From assembly GCA_013433145.1 (NCBI GenBank), contig CM024179.1, forward strand, positions 6,731,300 to 6,795,299: DNA of 64,000 bases. The letters are read 5' to 3'. Position numbers and translations under genes: made by a program. Positions 44,152 to 57,100 of the stretch are shown one piece after another. This stretch comes from Ascaris suum. Taxonomy: Eukaryota; Nematoda; Chromadorea; Rhabditida; Ascarididae. The notes under the pieces are model-generated. The model was given only the letters and a program-made list of their open reading frames with translations, was not told the DNA's origin and did no database searches. The stretch's first letter is position 1. Every line of letters starts with the position of its first letter.

Positions 44152-45162
44152 ATTACATTTTCAACGCAATCCAGAAAGGATAATCCCTCTCCTATCCAAC
44201 TTTGAAATGATTGAAGGTTGGCATATCTGAAATATCGCGCATAAAGAAGTTCAGTCTATCATCTGTCTGACGCATTCGGTTTCTATCGTTTTAAAATCTC
44301 AACATATTCAGTCGTTTCGCTTGTAAAGAAGAGCTCCAATCAAGATCGACTAAATTGATATCAAGCATCATGGGAATCGATGAACATATGAGGAGTTATT
44401 AGCATAGTGCATCACGTCACCTTACTTTCACTTATTTTAATTATATTGGATCGATACATCAGCCATGAAGTTCCGATCATAATACATCCACTCATTCAAA
44501 CAGAACTGATCTTGTTCAATCGAGAAGAAATTTTGTTTGATCACTCCAACTCTTAGCAGGATTGCTGAGGCTACAATGTATCACTGAAGATAAGCTACAG
44601 TATATCAAGGAGGGTATTTCCTGTGCACTGGTTCATCGCTAGAGTCGATGGCCGATGCTCGCTGTTTTTGCCGATCACATTATAAGTGAGGCGTTATGAA
44701 AACGCCATCTTATTGTCGATTAATTACGTAGTTACACCACTCCAAGCAGTGAACGTAATGAAGACGGTAGAGCGCAACAAAACGCTGTACCTTAGAGTAG
44801 TGGAAATTGGAATGCAAATGATACATGCACTTGTAATCTGTCTAGAAGTGGAGCCGTCTCGTTCCTTACTATTCTCCACTAATCAGGGAGATAGTTGTTT
44901 CCTCTCCTCATGACAGGAAGTTGTTTTCTTGTGATGATCCGGCTATCCTGACCCCCTCTCGTCTAGCGAATAGCAAGGAGCAGTGGCTGAATGTTGCTGA
45001 GGAGATGTTTCATAATTAATCCCATTACTGTCACTCCTCATCTTATAAATTTCTGAGGTGTTCTAAGCCTCAACGAAATAGTACAAACAGTTTCTCGTTA
45101 TAAAGACAATATAACTTTATTTGATCGGTTCATAAAGTACCACTGCACGAGAACGAAGCATG
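44152..45162. other. Intergenic region between peptide B and the kinase (convergent 3' ends)
   Basis: About 1 kb. It contains the kinase poly(A) signal at its right end; the first poly(A)-like hexamer after peptide B is CATAAA near 44240. The ORF at 44686-44913 has no support. Confidence 0.6.
45116..45121 (-). terminator. Poly(A) signal of the CK1-like kinase
   Basis: AATAAA on the minus strand 42 bases downstream of the stop codon. Confidence 0.65.
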
Positions 45163-48100
45163 CTAAGTATTAAATATTAACGGGCGTTCGACTTCCACAG
45201 AGGAGGATTGAGTTGAAGCTGTGAGACTCGTTTTTGCGTAGGTCAAGGCGACCGACTTGCCATACGTTGAAATGGCCGAAGTTGAAAGAGTAGCTCCTAG
45301 AGGACTGCGGCGCGCAGGTGGAAGGGTGCCCGTTTCGGTCTCCCAGTCAAATGCGTCATTCCAGCGGACGTCAGCTTCCAGCATTGACTGAAGTATCCAC
45401 AAAGTTGGACGTATTGAACTTAATAGAAAGCGCCGGATGCAGATAACCAGTAGCGAACGACAGTCCACTACGATGCAACACTGCTGCTTCATTGCACATA
45501 AAACTTCAGCTGAATAAAAGATCTTGCCCATGATGTATTAAAGAAACGAACAGTATCCATAATCAATCTTTGCAAACTCCATCGGAGGAAAACACTATCG
45601 AGATGCTCGAAATGATCACATCTTCATATGACTATATAATAATGAACGTACAATGGCCATAACGAACATATAGCTCGGATGAGAAACACGGTCATATATT
45701 CCCATGCAAGACAACGAAAGAATAAAGTCCGACCTTCTCAAACATAAATTTGATTTGATCGTAAGGCGGATCGGACTCGTAATCGAGAGCGTCGACCATT
45801 GCAAATATAGGATCAAGCACAGGTGGGCAACCTTCGAAAAATCGTGTTCGCTTTGTACCGATTCTTACCATCTTCTTCAGTTGCAGTATTCGCTCTTTGC
45901 AATGCCCCTTCGTTTCACCTTTGCCACCTGCAACACTATCTTGCAACTCATTCAATGCATTAATTTTAGAAGATTTGTTCCAGGATCGGTTCAGCTTTCT
46001 CCCCTGTGTTTCAGTGAAACTTGAATCCATAAAAGTTATGGAGAAATAAGGGAAGAACAATTGAAGCATCACGGACACAGAAAGCCCTAAGTAGAAGATA
46101 GTGTTTTGATGGAAAACTCAACTATGAGCTGTGCGACAGGGAGACTGAAACAAATAAAAACTATGAATCAATAGCTGTTTTATTAGCTATTATTTATTTC
46201 GAAAATACCATAATTCCACGGGGAAACTGGAAAAGAAAATAAGGAAACCTCACCTCTTGATGATTTCCATGGCAATCGGCCAGTACTGAACTCAACGTTC
46301 ACATATAACCATGACTCTAAATCATCGCTTCGTCCTGCATTGAATAAATTTTCTCAAACTATAGGCAACTTGACCTCAATTACAAAAAACGAATTACTTA
46401 ATCTCTTTTTAATATGTTTTGCAGAATTATATTACTTCAACTCTATCTAAATGCACTCAACACTGTAAAAGGAAAAGTTATGCGAATATACACATGAAAT
46501 GACTATATTCTAATTGTATCCAAATCTTTGGCGCCTTTCCGAGACAAATTGTTTGAGGCAAAAAAAGCTGGCAGCAATTTGGCGTTTGGCATGTGGCAAT
46601 AAGTGGACGCTCTTCAACCTGATGATGAAATTTGTTTCCATTTTGCATAGCGGAATGTCAACTGGTCCAATACATTAACCTCCGTGAAGTGGTCCATTGA
46701 TTCGGCAGACAGATTGTTTGTGGTCATTTCTTCAGTTGGTCACGTATTCGTCATTCCGTGCTCTTATGACTGAGGGATAAAACAATGCTTACAACTGCTT
46801 TTCATCTAAATTACCGTGACAACGCAATCGAACGGTAGAATTCTTCATACATTTGCACTAAATATTTCACACTGGACAAAAGAAAATGAAAGAAAACTGA
46901 AAAAAACTCATTCGCGAAATTGTATCGCAAGAAAAGAAAACCAGAATGAGTATGAAGATAGAAGGATATTTAAAAATCACCGAGTTCTTTCTTTTGATGA
47001 GCCCTTATTGAAGCGTAACGAGTGGTTCCCTTGAAGCCTGCATTAACTGATGGCGGGATGATGGTACCGTCCTTTAAGAGGACATTATATGAAAACATTG
47101 CTGTTAATGTTAACGCGCTTTCTTGGTGCACGTATGAACATTACTGTTCTGATTGTTTATACAGTAATGAAAATATCATTGTTATTATTGTTGTCATTAT
47201 CATTATTATTATCATTATCATTATCGCCATCATTACTATTATCAGTATCATAATCATAACCATTATTACTATCGTCTTACAGCTTACTCCAGGTATATTG
47301 GGTTATCAAGGAAATCGAAATAAATATGAAATAAATAAGATGAACGATACTTACTTCACTTCTATAAACACGGGATAATCCAAAATCGAACAAAAAAACA
47401 TTTCGACTATCATCACCTCGACCAATTGCAAAGTTACTCGGTTTAATGTCTCTGAAAAATATATCACAGATGTAATGATATATTTAATTTATAAGTTCAC
47501 AGATTTGTTGCTTGTGCAAAATATCATTGCTAAACCTCCTCGCTTCCCCAAACAACTTCCTTCCCCATCACTTTGGCTATGAATCACGGTCTATCAAAAT
47601 CGCTTAAGGCATTATCTAGTTCACTTGAATTTCCTCATATCAGCCGTTTATACTGTTGGGCAAATGTTGATGAAATAATTTAGGTCAGTGTGCCCACCTC
47701 GATACAACTGATAGTTGATGTAATTCTTTGATGGCTGAAAGTGTCATTAGTCCGAGGCGTAGTGATGTTCCCAAAGAAAACGTCTTCGAAGGGCATTGCT
47801 TCCTTAACTTCGATAGATCCTTACCAAGTAATGACATCACAACGAATACGTAATTTTCATATATCCCCTTCAAATGTGGAAAATTATTACATTTTAGCAA
47901 ATTTGCATTTACAAGTTTTGGAAAATTATAACCAAATAATGGATTTTTTTTTTCATTCTCCAGCGCACGCGTTCTCTTAAACTCCTTTATAAAATCCTCT
48001 AGCGAGAGTCCACTTCCCCCCCCCACCCCTCCCCCTCCTCTCTCCCGTCCACATACACACAACGAAATCACTGTTCACACACGAAGCTCTCCAGCGTGAT

Positions 48101-49040
48101 CATCAGTAGACATCTACCAGTTTTACTCTATAGACCAGTTCAATTTGTGTCAAACGTTGATGTTCTTGTATCGAATTCTCAAGTGTTGTCTTTGGTGCCT
48201 TAAAACCTCTTTCAATGCAATAAACAGTATCAGCAGAATTCGAATTATTGTTTGGTAGTATATTGGACTGTTTTCATGTCACAGTATTCAAATGTTCTCT
48301 TTAACACGAGAAAGAGGTAGGCGAATAAAATTATCGATCAAGCAATGTCGAGTAAATCGAAGAAAAACAATAATCTCTAAATGAGAGGAGATGAGAAGTC
48401 TCAAATAGCGAACATCGTCAATAAATTTGCATAGTTGCTTGCAACCGTTCCGATTCGCACTTTTTAGTACTTCCACCTCGGTGGGAATATGCGTTCGCCG
48501 AATATTTTCCCTTTTCAGTGCATATTTTCTGAAAGTTAGAAAAAAAGTTCTGAGAATCCGTCATCTTATCATTGGCTTCAATTCTAAGTTGTATCTCTAA
48601 TTCTCGATTTGTAGCACTTCACCTTTCTCCATTACTTTACTAGGCGCTTTCAAAATTCGGTTCACAAAAGTCGTCGAATCTAAGGTCGATAGATGAATAT
48701 GTGTCATGAGATTGCATTTATCAAGTAAGCTGAAAGTTGAGAAGCAGAACTGATCCTTGATCAAGTTCATAAATTTCGATGCTATGCTTCAGTTGAATGA
48801 TTTATACTGAACTATACCTGAGACGACATCTCATCTAGTAGCAATATGCACGCTCTAAATAAATATTTTTCAGCACCACAAAAAAGTGATAAAATGTGAT
48901 CACTTTCTTTGCGGCAGTTGCAAAAAATCAAACGCGTTGATGACAACGTTGACCAACTTGTTGTTGTCTTCTGTGCGGCATTCGTAAACTTCGCCATATC
49001 CTCCACGTCCGATATACCTCTCTAGGTGATATGCTACCAT
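45163..49040 (-). CDS. Casein kinase 1 / TTBK-like protein kinase, complete
   Basis: Probable Ser/Thr kinase of the CK1 superfamily, which is greatly expanded in nematodes, often in sperm. Eight phase-consistent exons: 49040-48958, 48528-48414, 47867-47698, 47451-47355, 47071-46981, 46334-46254, 45927-45734, 45387-45163; total 351 residues. Landmarks in order: glycine loop YIGRGGYGEVYE (9-20), ATP lysine in YALKRE, EVEVLKSA, hinge FVVMSLLGKDLSKLRKQCPS, catalytic loop SRDIKPSNFAIG, FDFGLSR, activation segment FKGTTRYASIRAH, DDLESWLYVNVEFSTGRLPW, FFEGCPP..., PPYDQIKFMFEK, and a C-terminal FDWETE block followed by a Ser/Thr-rich tail. The catalytic HRD is SRD: Asp and Lys are kept, His is lost. 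Donors GTTGGT and GTTCGC are weak but forced by phase. The start has no obvious trans-splice site. The family is certain; the specific role is unknown. Confidence 0.94.
47160..47275 (+). repeat. ATT/ATC trinucleotide-like microsatellite
   Basis: Imperfect run of ATT, ATC and GTT triplets in an intron of the kinase gene. It gives a spurious poly-Ile ORF on the plus strand. Confidence 0.85.
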
Positions 49041-49274
49041 ACTTCTTCCATAAAGTACCTCTTCAACATCCGTACAAGAGTCGCTCTTTAAATCATTTTC
49101 TGCTTTCCTATAATGATGAAAACTTTCAAAAAACCAACCCGATTTTTTCTTTGGTCATGCAAATAATTAAATTGAAGAAAATATTAGTTGATAGTGATGT
49201 ATCTGAAGGAGATTTCAAAGGTGACTTGTTCCTGGGAAAAGGATCATTCATCCAATACTAGCCGATAATGCCAG

Positions 49275-49291
49275 CCCCCCCCCCCCCCCCC
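49275..49291 (-). repeat. Mono-G tract (17, C on plus strand)
   Basis: Uninterrupted C run on the plus strand in intergenic DNA. Confidence 0.9.
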
Positions 49292-51080
49292 GACCGAGAC
49301 TTTCAAGAAATTTTGCAATAAGAGAAAGACTTGTCCACCTGGGCATCTCAGACGGCCGTCGCCCGACCTGGCTCGAGAATAGAAAAACTGCAAAATGCCT
49401 TCCGCATCTATTGAAAGCAAATGAAAAAAATTCCACGTTAAATTCAAATATTCGCTATTGATGCGTACATGCAAATATTTGATACGAAACATTCAAATTT
49501 ACATATGTTGTGATGATTTACCACCTCAACAATTCTTGTAGTGAGCGATCTCGATGATAACATCTCAGATTTGCGTATGAATGTCCTTTGAGTGTATCTA
49601 TTTGGCAAACGTTACACTTTCACCGCTTCATTTATTATTTCATATCAAATTATAGAATTCTATAAGCCCTCAAAATTACGATATGCTGTATGGAATTCTA
49701 GGATACGCGATTGCTTTATGGTGGTGGAATTCTTAGCCGCAGAAGTTTATCAACACCATGGAAGCGAGATCCAATAGTCTCCTTAATCAAATATAAACCA
49801 CTAGCTGATTATAGTAGTATAGTGGGGGTAAATACAGTTGATCCGCTTCATTCTGTGTGTTGCAACTGGACAGTTTTCGCAAGCATAAATAAAGGAATAA
49901 ATAAAGAGACCAAAGCTTCACATTGTCAGTGGAAACGCACTACTATGAAGGTTTCGGTATTGCCTTTGTCAAGACGGCAAGCGGTTGCACATCTTAACGG
50001 ACTGCTCCTAATGAGACGCATGCAAAATTTCATTACCAGTAATAGGAATTGGCAGTAAATGCTCAGTAAAAAAATCCATTTACATCTATGTTGAACATTT
50101 ACTCACCTCTGTAGTGTTTGCAGTAACTTCAATCGGAGCTATTCTCTCTCTCTTTCTGGGAGAAAAAAGGAATTTGTAAGCGCAGAATGGTTCGTGCACT
50201 TATGTGAGCAACTCGAAGAGTGAGCACTGCAATTGAAAATTTCCCGTCGAAGCACAAAGTATGAGAGCAAATACGTGCCGATTACTAAATCAGTCTGGCT
50301 ATCTGGAAGATTCGTTTTTCGTAACTAACGAAATCCTTTTTCAGCTCATGCATAGCATTATTTCCCTTCATTCTTTAATCGTATTTTTTTCTAAGACTTT
50401 ACTGTAGTCAATTTCATTGATGAAATTAGCCAAACAGAAATGCAATAAGCTGCAGAGAAATATCGTTTTTAAGTACTGTTTGATTGTGGAAGTGTATTTG
50501 TATATGGGAGGCTTTTACTTCATAACCGATGAAAAATACAAACCTAACATATCTAGCATAAATACTATTATACATGTGGTATGATCAGCCGAACTTTGGA
50601 AAGCCTTGATCTACCAAACTCTAGAATAGCTAGGAAGGAAGGGGAAAGAGACAGGCGTTTTCTAATAGTTTCTGTAAAATAAGCAAATCCGTATTTCCGG
50701 TGAAGGTAACTTTTTATCGGAATTCGTAAATTAGCATACATGGCGGAAACAGCATGTATAGGGTGTGAATTTCTTTTTCTAAAATCCGCCCGGTCGGTCG
50801 TTATGAGCTTTCAAGAGCGCATATCTCGTCGGGTTAACTTCTTTTTTATTAACGTTTTTTTTGGAATAGAATGTGAAACTAATCGAAATCATGAATCGTG
50901 AAAATTTGCCGCATTATAATGAAAAGGAAACTCTCTTTTCAAGCATTAATCGTTAATATATGGTATATAACTGCAAACATTTAAAGCTGTGAAGGTAGGC
51001 ATATACATGGCAAGTTTCTAGTAGTCAATTTGATGACATTCTTGACGACAAGGCAGAGAGTGATAGCCAACGAAGAGAAG

Positions 51081-51120
51081 GCGCGGCGCGTTCAGTTCCT
51101 GCCACGCCCCAATCAAGGCG
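51081..51120 (+). promoter_or_regulatory. GC-rich promoter-like block of the ion channel gene
   Basis: A 40-base GC-rich block in AT-rich DNA containing a GC-box-like CCACGCCC and an adjacent CCAAT, about 50 bases upstream of the channel ATG. Promoter role is inferred from composition and position. Confidence 0.3.
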
Positions 51121-51161
51121 TTTTGCACCGCTCTGCAGTTAGCTCAATCTAGAACTTGGTC

Positions 51162-54100
51162 ATGCTCCTTCATCCTCTATCAAATCTCCTATGCACTACC
51201 CTCTTCCTTTTTGCTTTTGCGGATAACAGATGCACCAGGTGAGTAGATCTGTGCAGCTTGATATGTACTGGTAATCAAGTCGTTGCATCGTAGATGCTTT
51301 CCCTCAGCAAGAATCTTCCCCAAATTTATATCAGCAGAGGTACATGGCCAAAATCTATTGACGTTTCTACAGTATAATAAGTGAAGAGTTATATGCAAAA
51401 AGAGTATTGAGACTATTATACTATATGAAATGATCTATCGCTGCAGCTTTGTTTAATCAGTGGCTTACTTCTTTAAACCATGCGAATTTTTTGTAGTTGA
51501 GCACTGCAAAGAATCGATGGTCGTATTGCGCTTCATGTTCGGTGCTCGATGAAAGATGCATTTTGAAAGAGAAATATTCTAGCGAAGTGGTTGTATTTGT
51601 TACCGATTGTATGGAATATTGTTGTCAGATTTAGCGAGTGGCATTAAACAGCTCGATTTCAATCGTCTTAAGCGATCTGTTCGAGTTGCGTCTCCTTTGA
51701 GTCATCTGCTAGCGATTCATCTGAAAGAAATATGAAGCTTATTAAACTTTATTCATATGAGCAAATAGATGCTGTCTGTGCAAACTTTATTTGCTTCCTT
51801 TAATTTTGCGTTGGCGTCTCTTCTCTGATATAAAAAATTTAATCAACAGTTCGCATCATCTACATTAACTTACTATGAATGGTTGATGTTACTAAATAAA
51901 TGCATTTAGTTGACAGAATTTGAATTATTAGTAATAAGGATTATCAGCAAAGAAGAGTTGAAATGATATTTGAGATGCGTTTTACTTGTCATTCGTTCCT
52001 TAAAGAGTGCTGATCTTAGATGTTTTGCTCTGCTAACTGGCTTGAATGCCTTGCGGAGTACTACTCAATGGCAACAACGGTTGTTTGGCCAGGGCTTAGA
52101 TATCTTGGCCAAACAACATTTTCTTTTTCTTGTCATTATCCTCTTTTCTGAATAAAATTCTTTCTGCATTAAAAAAACTGCGACATTTTACTTATAGCTC
52201 AATCGCATCATTTGCAGAAATCATCAATTCTCCCACACTCATCGATAGTATTATAATGGGCCTACTTGGTCTATTAGGTAGAAATCACCTTAATAAGGTA
52301 TACTGAAAACTGAGGCTAAACTGAGATTTTTTGTGCCGTTGTATTCGAATGAAGAGTTCGTCTGAAAGTTGAAACTTGCCACGAGATATACTTTTATTAC
52401 GGTATTTAAAAATGCTTTAAACATCAACACGCCTAATTTAAGCTTTAATGAATTTTATCAGGCTTGTCAAGCATGCATGCAATCCCTAGATTTACTTCTC
52501 AAAACCTGGCTTGATAGTTTTTCTCCACCAGTTCTTGGCCTTATCACCACTCTCATTGCAACTGCATCACCACTGATCTTAGCTCTCACCTCAGAAGTTC
52601 CATTAAAGCTGCTGATTAGCAAATGATATCATGCTTATAAGAGAATTAAATAACGAACGATCGTTTAAAAAGCATACTAAGGTTCCTTAAGGATTTCATT
52701 TTTCATTACACCGTATTACTGAACAGTGGCACATTTTGATTAAACATTTATTAGTGAGCATTCAACACCCTTTTTAGCCGTTGTGAGACATCAATGTGCG
52801 TTTCTTACCCTCTCCTCACATAATGCGCAAATCCAAAAATCGTGGTGTGAAAAGTGCAGTCATGATCGTTTCAACGTTCGTCGGATTACTCCTGAATTTA
52901 AGATTGCTATCAATGATCGATCGGACTCTTGTCCACAATCGGCTTTACTGATAGGATCATGACCTCCGAATAGAGCGCACATTAATCCTGATTCATTTAC
53001 TTATTACTCGTTCTGTATCCTACTGGAAGAAGCAACACTACCTTCGGGTATATGCTTTGCCTGTACGCAAGTTTTAAGAGAGGAGTTAGTAAGTTGTGAT
53101 ATCAAATGTTGAAATGGTACCATCTGTTTGTTATCTTTGATGAATAATTTTAAAATGAGAAAGCAGCAGCGAATTGTAGCGGTGAAATGAAGAAATACCT
53201 ATTCTCTTAGAGAAACTTGTGGGAAAGTTTTATTCCTCAAGTGCGCAAAGTTACCTACTGATTCAACGTTATATGTAGAAACTCATCGGTACAGTCGTGT
53301 CGATTAAGCCATATCATATTGCACATTAAATATAACTCAAATGGGCGATTGCAAAAACAAACCAGAAGCTCGATGTCGACTTTCGTGAATACTGCTTAAC
53401 GATTTACTAAATAACTTCAGTATAATTACAAATTTTTCAGCAATAAAGCAATAAGCAGTATGCGTCACCAACTAGATGAGGCTATGCAGATTTATATGCA
53501 TTATGAGGCTAACCATCATTGCAAGCGCATTTTAGGTCATTATTATAGTTATCGTACGTAAGTTTGTTTCACTTTGTCGGTGCACTATCTATCGCTTATA
53601 TGATGGAATGTGAGTGAAAGTAGTGTTACCTCGTATCGTTGGATTAGCCATAATACAGATCTGTTAATAACCCGATCGTATATGTAAATTCGGCACTTCA
53701 ACTTGAAAATAAATCTTTTCATTTGGCTCTAACAGGTGTTACGTTTCCTAGTTTTTTTTTCCCGCTCAGATCATATATCACTCCTATTCTTTCAACGACC
53801 TGATATATTAACGTCAAGTTGGCAAAAAAAGAGCGAGCGTTATTATCTCTTAGAATCGTCCAACTTTACCTTACTTAATTCCTAAAAATCTCACCTAGCA
53901 CTTCTCACCGCTCAAACTTCTCGTCACTCTTTTCGAGTTTCCTTTCAGATCGCCGTACCCTTCTTTTCCTAAACGTTTAGCTAGCATATAATTGGACAAA
54001 TGATAATGAAGCTGCGGTGCATAATTTATAATGAGATATTTCTAATGCCGTTATTATATAAAGAAATTTGTCGATTCTTTTAAAGCGGAATATGATTCTT

Positions 54101-57100
54101 GTAATAATAGCAATCTATAAGTTGTTATTCATCTGCTGGACGTTTTTTCGATCGCCTTCTATCACCGTCACTTTATAATGTCATTTAATGTAACAATCTT
54201 GATCATACTTTCCAAGAGCAATGCAAGCGAAAATTAAAAACATCGATGAGGTTTTTTGAGCCCAACAAAATAAAAAACCCCAACGGAAATTTCAAAAAAA
54301 CCGATATATGACAATTGAAAGCGAAGAAAAGCTTTTATATATTATTGCGATTACATGTAAGGAATTAACTTCGCAATGCTTCACTCAATAAGGATCGTTT
54401 TAAAGACAATATTGCTTTTAGCCGAATAGAAAAAACGCTTGAACTTTGATGTCCTTCTTTGTCCACTTGTTATCTTAGAACACAGTCCCAAGCGTACGAG
54501 CGAGAAAGAATTGGGAGGAGAGGAGGGGGAGAGGATCGCAGGGAACTATTTCACAAGGATGAGCACATCTTTTCTACCAGTTGAGGATGAGTTCATGGAT
54601 CAAAAGCACCTAAAATTCCACTTTGCGATTGCCAGCATCGAATCCATTCTATTGTTGCATGCAACTCGCTTGGATTACCAGCAGATGACGGATGTACCGA
54701 TGAAATTACTCTTAATATAGACATATGGCTCAGAAAAAAATGAGCCACGATTATTTTTCTAGTGTATTTTGAAAATTAATAATGAGTTGCATATTTCCGA
54801 GCGCAATTCTCTTCTAGACTATAGAAATTCCTTTCCGAGGAAATGCCACATATGAACATGGAAGTTTCACGATTGCGCATCACAACGCGCAGATATAATG
54901 AGCTTTCTTGTTGACATATATATAAATAGCTGTCCAAAAAAATAGAACAATCGTAGTAAATTACTTACAGTTGTAAATTATGCAAATCAAACCGCTTCAC
55001 TTAGCGTTATAGAATGAACGCAAAATTTTCTTATCAAATCAACGAATATTCCCTAGTAAAATTTCATTACCGCATGGCCATAATGCATTTTATTCGAACT
55101 TATTGTTCACATCCAAATCACATCAACGGCTTATCTCTGCAGTGAGAATTAACATGATAAGGTGCTAATGCAATTATTAATTTATGTTCCGGTCTTATTC
55201 GATTACTTCATTCTCTTCATCATTCATACATTGTTGTGATTGTGCTTATGCAACAAGTAGCCAAGTGAAATTCTAGTCGATCGGTGCATTAACAAATTCG
55301 CGAAGTCAGCGAGCTAACAAGCATAATTTAATGGTCAGCTTTCTTATTACATCTTTGAAAGAATATATCTCTTATTATAATTAAAATTATCAAATGAATC
55401 GTTTTTGGTACCCACACAGCTCAAATTCCATCAATTTTTAGTCAGTGATTATCGCCGAGAATTTAGATGCTCAAAATACGAGACTCCTACACCAAGATTG
55501 GGCAGTAATGCGATATGCGAAAGGAAAACTAAAATTTATAGATCTCCAGAACGATGTTCCATCGTTGCAATTTTAATGCATTGTGCTAACAAGAGCGGTG
55601 AAAAATAAACTGACAAGCAAATCAACTACCTTGTTTGCAACGAATGAATGCAACATTTTATAAAAGTACTTAATTAAAACTATTAAAGGTAAATTCCGGT
55701 GAGGATAAAATTGGAAGGAATGTATTACTACATTTGCGCATAGTTATGCTTAATTTTTTCTTCTTTTGCAAGTGAGGATTTCGAAAAGGCGTTTTCGGGT
55801 TGCGTTTGGTCTCATTGCGAGCATCAATGAGCTCCGATCGCCTAAGGCTATGTAGGAGCATTTTATGACCTCATCCTCTTATGTTTAATTAGTGATCATA
55901 GAGTGCAGCACTTTGATTGCAAGCATTAGCATTTATGTTTAGATCAATTAAGCACACAAAGGAGACACTTGAAGTAGATTTGCGTGTTCACACTCAATTT
56001 GTTGGTTGCTTCAACTACTTACATAATGTTAGGGCTACGGACTACTGCCTTTAAGGGTATGTATATAAATAAATAAATAAATAAATAAATATATTTGCAT
56101 CTATGTTTAAAATATAATTGTATGCCTGTAAGGTGTGAGCATCGAATGAATTTCGACCATTTCTGAGGTTTCATCACTTATGACGAAATTTGTTCTTCTT
56201 CGAAAGCACGCTGTGATATGTTCGATTAAGTGGGAGAAAGAAGGACTGAGCACGAGGATCAATTTGATATCTAAATTTGTGAACGACTGTCATGACGATA
56301 AATGGAAAATTGAGCACGATTGATTGCATCGTGTGAAAGACAAACACATGTATCTGCGTCAAGAGCGCTTCTCGACTTTCCATTGCACTCTCCTCTATCA
56401 CCTTCCATTTTTCATTATATATGATTGTTAAATGACAAATATTATCGAAGAATGAACGAAAATTTGATGATATATGGAAATACTCGTCAAGCTCGCTCCT
56501 TTATGTTGTTATATTCCTCGGATTTGGTTCCATGGTTTATCTATTCACACAGAAATTTTAACTGAGAAGTAATATGCTGAAGAGGCGTTCATTCATAGAT
56601 GCACGAACGCTGCTGAACGATAAACTTTCAAGGTGCTTTCCGCGACAAATATAAACGAATTCAAAACGTGCTGAAGCGTTGCTGAAAATACTGCGACAAT
56701 TAATCGCTGTCTTGTTGTGCAGATATGACTCCATTTTAATGTCATTCAATTTTCACACAGAGAGAGAAGGTGAGCTGGAGAGAGGAAGAAAAAAATAAAC
56801 TTGAAAGATGAGATTTAGCGCATTGTGAACACCTTCATCACGAAACAAAGAGAATCATAACGAAAATATTTCTTCCCATATGTATATGATAACACCTTAT
56901 GATAACCATATGCGTATGATAAGAGTGTTTCCTCACCTATCTTCAATATTAACAAAATCTTCATTTTACAATGAAATACCACGGATTCCTTCTATTAGAC
57001 TCTTTTTTTGTAATATAGCACATACAAGCATTTGTTTATCAATAATATTCGCAAATAAATACCGCATTCTCATTAGAATAAATGATAGACGTTGTTTATC

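Larger units (their letters stand above)
49041..51161. other. Divergent intergenic region between the kinase and the ion channel
   Basis: 2.1 kb with a 17-base C run (49275-49291). ORFs at 49592-49777 and 49711-50058 lack similarity or splice support. The last 100 bases before the channel start are unusually GC-rich. Confidence 0.55.

Noticed and set aside
47022..47378. Poly-Ile plus-strand ORF
   Set aside because: Translation of an ATT/ATC microsatellite in a kinase intron.
51189..51398. Minus-strand ORF ending KKEEGSA that looks like a small peptide
   Set aside because: It is antisense to the signal-peptide exon of the ion channel, whose phase and donor fit the rest of that gene.
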